A stretch of 64,000 bases of DNA from Nematopogon swammerdamellus. Lineage: Eukaryota; Arthropoda; Insecta; Lepidoptera; Adelidae. The notes below the pieces were generated by a model that did no database searches, was not told where the DNA came from, and worked only from the letters and a program-made list of their open reading frames with translations. Positions 59,577 to 64,000 of this stretch are shown here, one piece after another. Positions within the stretch are counted from its first letter, which is position 1. Each line of letters opens with the position of its first letter. The position numbers and the translations under genes were made by a program. The stretch spans positions 10,409,523 to 10,473,522 of the forward strand of contig OX336342.1 in assembly GCA_946902875.1 (NCBI GenBank). Reading direction: 5' to 3'.

Positions 59577-60043
59577 CAGTGGTTCCCAAATAGTGGTACG
59601 CGTGGGGTACGCGTACGTAGCAGGGGTACGTAGGCCCAAGATAAGGAGTACGCGTGGGCGCACTTAATGGCCACGTTAACCACTACAAACTAAACAGAAA
59701 GGGGCCCACTTATCTCATTAGTGAAAATTATCTCCATTGATGAATAACCATTCATTGGGACCTATTTCGTACCTTACGTACCTTTGATTACTTAATCTGA
59801 CGACGACCAATAAGTCCAAATATCATGAAAAATATGTATTTTTTCTAATTTCTAATGTAAAAAAATATATATCATAAAAATAACTAGATATTAAAATCAA
59901 ACAAATGACCACAAATGGATAAACAACTTTCTTAAAATAACAACCATATGAAAATTATTTTATTCAAACATTTAACACAGGGGTACTTAAGTTTCAGAAA
60001 ATACGCTAAAGGATACCGATTAAAATATAATTGGGAACCACTG
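59577..60043. mobile_element. Non-autonomous hAT element (467 bp)
   Basis: TIRs cagtggttcccaa and ttgggaaccactg are typical of hAT elements. The flanks agctagag and aactagag form an 8-bp target duplication with one change. The left end has repeated gtacgcgt / gggtacg motifs and the right end has caggggtact, likely subterminal repeats. No transposase. Confidence 0.9.
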
Positions 60044-60124
60044 AACTAGAGAGATGTTGAACCACTTACAAATTGAAGACGCAACAAATGGCTTTGTTTG
60101 AATGTTATTATTCTCTATTATTTT

Positions 60125-60290
60125 TTTAGACAAATCGCGACATGTGACGTGACATGTGACACGGAGCTACCGGTCGAGATATATGTATGGGACTAACGAA
60201 CGACGCCCATGGACATTCGCAGATGCCATGCCGGTTTACACCTGTTTACACGCCACTCGAAGGACTCAAGACTGTGCTTGAAGAAACATA
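60125..60290 (-). pseudogene. LINE C-terminus and 3' end, reversed
   Basis: gcccatggacattcgcagat, gccatgccggtttaca, gaaggactcaagac mirror cggcatggcattcgc and gggtccttcaag at 12.2 and 39.3 kb. The polyT is at about 60,119-60,127. Confidence 0.7.
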
Positions 60291-60684
60291 CAAGTTGTCC
60301 TCAGGAAGGTATGGAATACTGAAATTGGTGATTTTGTACGCCAGCCGTAGACTCCAAATGAATGGACAAAGGAAAAAAAATTCTCTTCAAAATTAAAATT
60401 CGTAAAAGAAAAGTTTTTCAGTTACATTCCATACCTTACTGCGGACAGCTTGTGAAGGGCAGGCAGAGCGTTCCAGACGGGTTTTATATCGAAGTACCTA
60501 CTAGGAGATAGAGATACTGGACTGGAATTACTAGAAATAAGCTTTCATATCGAAAGCCATATACAATTTTACTACCTATCTATGTATTTTTAATAAGAAA
60601 AATTACGTTTTTACATAATTGTTTTCTGAAATAAATGTTATTAATTGCGCAGTATGTATAGAGAAAAATAAAAATAATAGTTAT
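60291..60684. other. No gene recognised
   Basis: AT-rich; nothing seen. Confidence 0.35.
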
Positions 60685-60805
60685 TGTAAATAGTTCGTGT
60701 TTTCCGTTCAGTTCAGTATAGCCGGCACGACCAAAGGGAAGCACTGACAGACTCGTAGCATCTAGTTCACCAAGGTGTTATGGGCTGACAGCACTGATGT
60801 AGGAA
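60685..60805 (+). mobile_element. SINE family A, 3' half
   Basis: aaatagttcgtgttttccgt, ttcagtatagccggcacgac, caaggtgttatgggctgac; the tail is lost. Confidence 0.7.
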
Positions 60806-61497
60806 ACATGAAAGAAAAATCTAAGTATATAAATAAATTCAATAGGAAAATCAAATGGAAGTGGCCAAACAGCTTACAATGTTTACAAGAGATTACAACT
60901 AAGGCTTTGCTCAGTTCTTCTCTCCCCACGGGACGAATGAAGTAAAAAGAAATAATAGAAAATATTTCCGAAGTTTATTTGTCTTCAATAGGCCTGATTG
61001 TGTCGAAGACCGTTGTTATTTCACCCACGGGACGTTCGCAGGAACACGAATCTATTCAATTGTATTGGAAAAGTCTAATTTGAATACGAATGCAGGCGGA
61101 AAAATGTTTTCTTATAAATGTTATGTCAACAAAAGAAAATAGGTATAAAGCAATTTGATTTACATCGTCCGACTGTCGCGCGCAGATATCTATCTCAACA
61201 CAAATATCGTGCAGTCGGAATAAAAGTGAATAAGCAAAGCCTTAGAATAGTAACTGAGACGAGCGAGGTTCTATACTAGAACTAGTCTGCACTTGATCAA
61301 CCAAGATGTGAACATCCATAATGCGCATTAGAATACCTAAAACTACTGTTTTAAAAAACATTGCACCGATTAAAAAAACAAATAGAACTTAAAAGTGTTA
61401 AATAATATTTTGATTCATATTCGGACCCTTGAGTTGAAGGCAGTACAAAGCACAAAAGGGGTCCACCTATCAATTTTCGGTGTGCTTTTATTATTTA
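60806..61497. other. No gene recognised
   Basis: AT-rich with no family recognised. Confidence 0.35.
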
Positions 61498-61569
61498 CTA
61501 GCTGAGCCCGCGGCTCCGCTCGCGTGAAATTCGTATTCCGAACGAACGAACGTAAGAAGAACGTAAGTA

Positions 61570-61830
61570 ACTAAGGGCGAGGCCGAAGGCCGAGCTGCGT
61601 TCAGGTAATCGATAAACCTTCTTAAAGAAAGTAACTAACTAAGGGCGAGGCCGAAGGCCGAGCTGCTTTCAGGTAAACGATAAACCTTTCTCAAATAAAG
61701 GAAGTATTTAAGCGCGAGGCCGAAGGCCGAGCTGCGTTCAGGAAGACGATAAACCTTCTGGAAGAAAGGAAGGAACTAAGTGCGAGGCCGAAGGCCGAGC
61801 TGCGTTCAGGTAAACCAAAAACCCTCTTCC
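61570..61830 (+). repeat. Left 68-bp minisatellite array
   Basis: Units with gcgaggccgaaggccgagct start at 61577, 61645, 61714 and 61782 (68, 69, 68 bp). Each has ggccgaaggcc, a 4-bp hairpin, then gttcaggtaa.cgataaacct and gaaagtaa. One inverted unit (ttcgggcctcgcccttaaag) follows at 61,833. Confidence 0.9.
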
Positions 61831-61949
61831 GCCTTCGGGCCTCGCCCTTAAAGACTTCCTTTGTTCGATAGAATATAATATCGTTTACTCAATCTATTTA
61901 TTTCATAAAAATAAAAAAGTAATATTAATAACTAAAGAATTAAACCTAC

Positions 61950-62441
61950 CTAACAAACATTAAAATAACTATCAAAACGGGCATTTTCAAATGTTCTTAG
62001 AGCACTTGCGGCATTACCCCGCTGGATGGCAAGGCTTACCCTTTGAATGAAGTACATAAGCCCTTGATGGCGGGACACCAGTTGCGTCAACCAGCTCACG
62101 CCTCTTTTGGCTTCACTGCTCCACGGACCGAGGGTTTCAACCGCAAACGCAACAAATTCGAAATCTTGAATTATATTTCTATATTTGCTGCGTTTGAGGC
62201 TCTCCGCCCCAGCCTCGGCCGCGCCAGCCGCTCTTGAAGATGTCCTAACGTGACTTGGAGCCAATGTGAGAACAAAAGTGGCGTCCCACATCAAAGAACT
62301 ACCCTTAGTCCATGGCACTAAGGTGATAGCATCGGGCCTCTTGCCATCCAGCCGGGAATAACCGCGAGGTTCTAGGATGCACGGTATATTTGCCGTTAGA
62401 AGCGTGGACTTTATAATAAAATTTAAATTAAATTTACTCAA
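61950..62441 (-). pseudogene. Mobile-element protein fragment (KRPD...WDAT type)
   Basis: Open for 163 codons but with no ATG at its start (first Met at residue 51), so it is a fragment of a larger protein. Landmarks: DGKRPDAITLVPW (28-40), LMWDAT (50-55), RAAGAAEAGAE, FVAFAVETLGPW and RGNAASALRTF. I recall this as a domain at the C-terminus of reverse-transcriptase-containing proteins scattered through invertebrate genomes; RPD....WDAT resembles a PD-(D/E)XK nuclease core, but that function is an inference. It is free of stops across the recognisable part, which suggests recent capture or arrival. Confidence 0.6.
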
Positions 62442-62459
62442 TCTTAATATTAATTAACT

Positions 62460-62990
62460 TTATTCGAGATGGTTTAGCTTCTTCCTGAACGCAGCTCGGC
62501 CTTCGGCCTCGCCCTTAGTTACTTGCTTTCCTCGAGATGGCTTATCATTTGTCAGAACGTAGCTCGGCCTTCGGCCTCGCCTTAGTTACTTACTTTCTTC
62601 AAGATGGTTTAGCTTCTTCCTGAACGCAGCTCGGCCTTCGGCCTCGCCCTTAGTTACTTGCTTTCTTCGAGATGGTTTTTCAATTATACGAACGTAGGTC
62701 GGCCTTCGGCCTCGCCTTAGTTACTTACTTTCTTCAAGATGGTTTAGCTTCTTCCTGAACGCAGCTCGGCCTGCGGCCTCGCCCATAGTTACTTACTTTC
62801 TTCGAGAAGGTTTATGGTCTTCCAGAATAGAGCTCGGCCTTCGGCCTCGCCCTTAAATACTTACTTTCTTCAAGAATGTTTTTCTTCTTCCTGAACTCAG
62901 CTCCGCCTTCCGCCTCGCCCTTAGTTACTTTCATCGAGAAAAAATGTCGTTTACGTGAGCGCAGATCCGCCTTCGGGCCCGCCTTTAGTT
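62460..62990 (-). repeat. Right 68-bp minisatellite array
   Basis: agctcggccttcggcctcgc units start at 62493, 62561, 62628, 62696, 62763, 62831, 62899 and 62963 (68, 67, 68, 67, 68, 68, 64 bp), reverse-complementary to the left array. Units 1, 3 and 5 share ttagcttcttcctgaacgca; units 2 and 4 differ, a two-unit higher-order pattern. Confidence 0.9.
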
Positions 62991-63005
62991 ACTTACTTTC
63001 TTTTT

Positions 63006-63232
63006 TTTAAATACGAATTTCACGCGAGCGAAGCCGCGGGCAACAGATATATAAATTTTATTGCACCATTATTATTTTTATTTATCAAACAATTTGTCAC
63101 CGGCCAGCTCACGTCGAGATGACAGTTCTCCGTTGTCAACATGACATTTAAAATTGTTTTTACCTTTACTTTGGATTACGTGATTTTTATTATATTTTTT
63201 AATTATTATGTTAATCCGGGATATACACTGTC
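63006..63232 (+). repeat. 768-bp tandem duplication, first copy (start)
   Basis: tttaaatacgaatttcacgc to gatatacactgtc is repeated without a visible difference at 63,774-64,000, an offset of exactly 768 bp. It includes the end motif of the 61.5-kb composite. Confidence 0.95.
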
Positions 63233-63459
63233 ACTATAAAAAGTTTCATCAAATTCCGTTCAGTGGTTTTTGCGAGATGCGCGTACAAATAGACATTTTT
63301 GCATTTACGATTTTATGATATGTATAGAAAGAATAAATATGTATAGACTATTGTGTTCAAGTTATAAAAAAGAAGAACTGTCATTTTCGTTGTATCTACT
63401 TATTTTTAAATTTCGAATGAATATTTTATTCAAGTTGTATTTGCTGCCAGTTCTCAAGA

Positions 63460-63745
63460 TATAATTATGTACTTTGGACTACGTGATTTTAAACGCGCAA
63501 TAATGTTTATAATTGTTAATTTTTTTTTATTTTTGTTATTTTTTTTTTACGTATTATGTTAACCCGGCATATAAACTGCCACTATACAAAGTTTCGTCTA
63601 ATTCCGTTCAGTGGTTTTTGCGTGATGCGCGTACAGACAAACAAACAAACAAACAAAAATTTTAAAAACTGTTCTAACATGTTCAGTATCTCATTTTAAG
63701 CCACCCTGGTTAGTTTTTTTCCGAATACATTCAATGTACAGACTT
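63460..63745. repeat. Interspersed repeat E, reversed, with internal near-copy
   Basis: ttggactacgtgatttt, atgttaacccggcatataaa and ccgttcagtggtttttgcgt resemble 63,168-63,290 (ttggattacgtgattttt). The end, aacatgttcagtatctcatt, mirrors 17,270-17,310. Confidence 0.7.
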
Positions 63746-63773
63746 TCTTACCTCTACGATTTTATTATATGTA

Positions 63774-64000
63774 TTTAAATACGAATTTCACGCGAGCGAA
63801 GCCGCGGGCAACAGATATATAAATTTTATTGCACCATTATTATTTTTATTTATCAAACAATTTGTCACCGGCCAGCTCACGTCGAGATGACAGTTCTCCG
63901 TTGTCAACATGACATTTAAAATTGTTTTTACCTTTACTTTGGATTACGTGATTTTTATTATATTTTTTAATTATTATGTTAATCCGGGATATACACTGTC
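63774..64000 (+). repeat. 768-bp tandem duplication, second copy (cut by window end)
   Basis: Identical by eye to 63,006-63,232 over 227 bases and still matching at the last base of the window, so the duplication continues beyond it. Confidence 0.95.

Larger units (their letters stand above)
61498..63047. mobile_element. 1.55-kb composite with inverted minisatellite arms
   Basis: The left end ctagctgagcccgcggctcc, gctcgcgtgaaattcg is mirrored by the right end cgaatttcacgcgagcgaag, ccgcggg. Inside each end lies a 68-bp-period array in opposite orientation (4 units left, 8 right), and the centre is an open frame derived from another mobile element. The same end motif and units recur in shorter inverted arrangements at 0.36, 18.0 and 53.1 kb. 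No target duplication could be assigned. Confidence 0.7.

Noticed and set aside
61577..61830. CRISPR-like array
   Set aside because: The spacers are not unique: each unit is similar along its whole 68 bp, as in a minisatellite, and the genome is eukaryotic.

Overview
The window looks like intergenic or intronic DNA from a butterfly or moth (Lepidoptera). It is AT-rich and packed with polyA-tailed SINEs, 5'-truncated non-LTR retrotransposon tails, mariner and hAT remnants, and the (C)CCGCGGCTTCGCTCGCG and CAAGTGCGAGTCGGACTCGCG repeats that I know as very common in lepidopteran genomes. Assignment to Lepidoptera is an inference from these repeats. No complete host protein-coding gene can be supported. 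The long open frames are either transposon remnants or have no recognisable content. The best host feature is a GC-rich promoter with TATA box near 14.3 kb, followed by a possible non-coding first exon ending in a splice-donor-like site at 14,523.

Layout. 0-7.3 kb: SINE and LINE stubs, an inverted-repeat element carrying a tRNA-like sequence, a 262-bp MITE with 6-bp target duplication, and a ~70-bp minisatellite split first by a SINE and then by an internally deleted mariner. 7.3-14 kb: few repeats. 14.1-14.6 kb: promoter and exon candidate. 15.5-27.3 kb: mixed repeats, including SINEs whose head joins a tRNA-like A box to a 5S-rRNA-like segment, one of them split by a 141-bp palindrome. 28.7-30 kb: a long-TIR DNA element carrying a nested LINE. 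30.6-42 kb: mostly unrecognised DNA with two nearly identical short repeats and several LINE tails. 42.8-44.95 kb: nested elements around a 1.75-kb TIR element dense in the heptamer CGAGGAC. 45-57.8 kb: one larger LINE reverse-transcriptase pseudogene, some repeats, otherwise unrecognised. 57.9-60.3 kb: a 72-bp palindrome, a double-hairpin element and a well-bounded hAT MITE. 61.5-63.05 kb: a 1.55-kb composite in which 68-bp minisatellites in opposite orientation flank a transposon-derived open frame. The window ends inside a recent 768-bp tandem duplication.

The two most interesting objects are (1) the minisatellite-armed inverted composite at 61,498-63,047, with degenerate relatives at 0.36, 18.0 and 53.1 kb, and (2) the CGAGGAC element at 43,105-44,857, whose TIRs end in the same heptamer that recurs through both subterminal regions. 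All calls are by eye; no database search or folding program was run.
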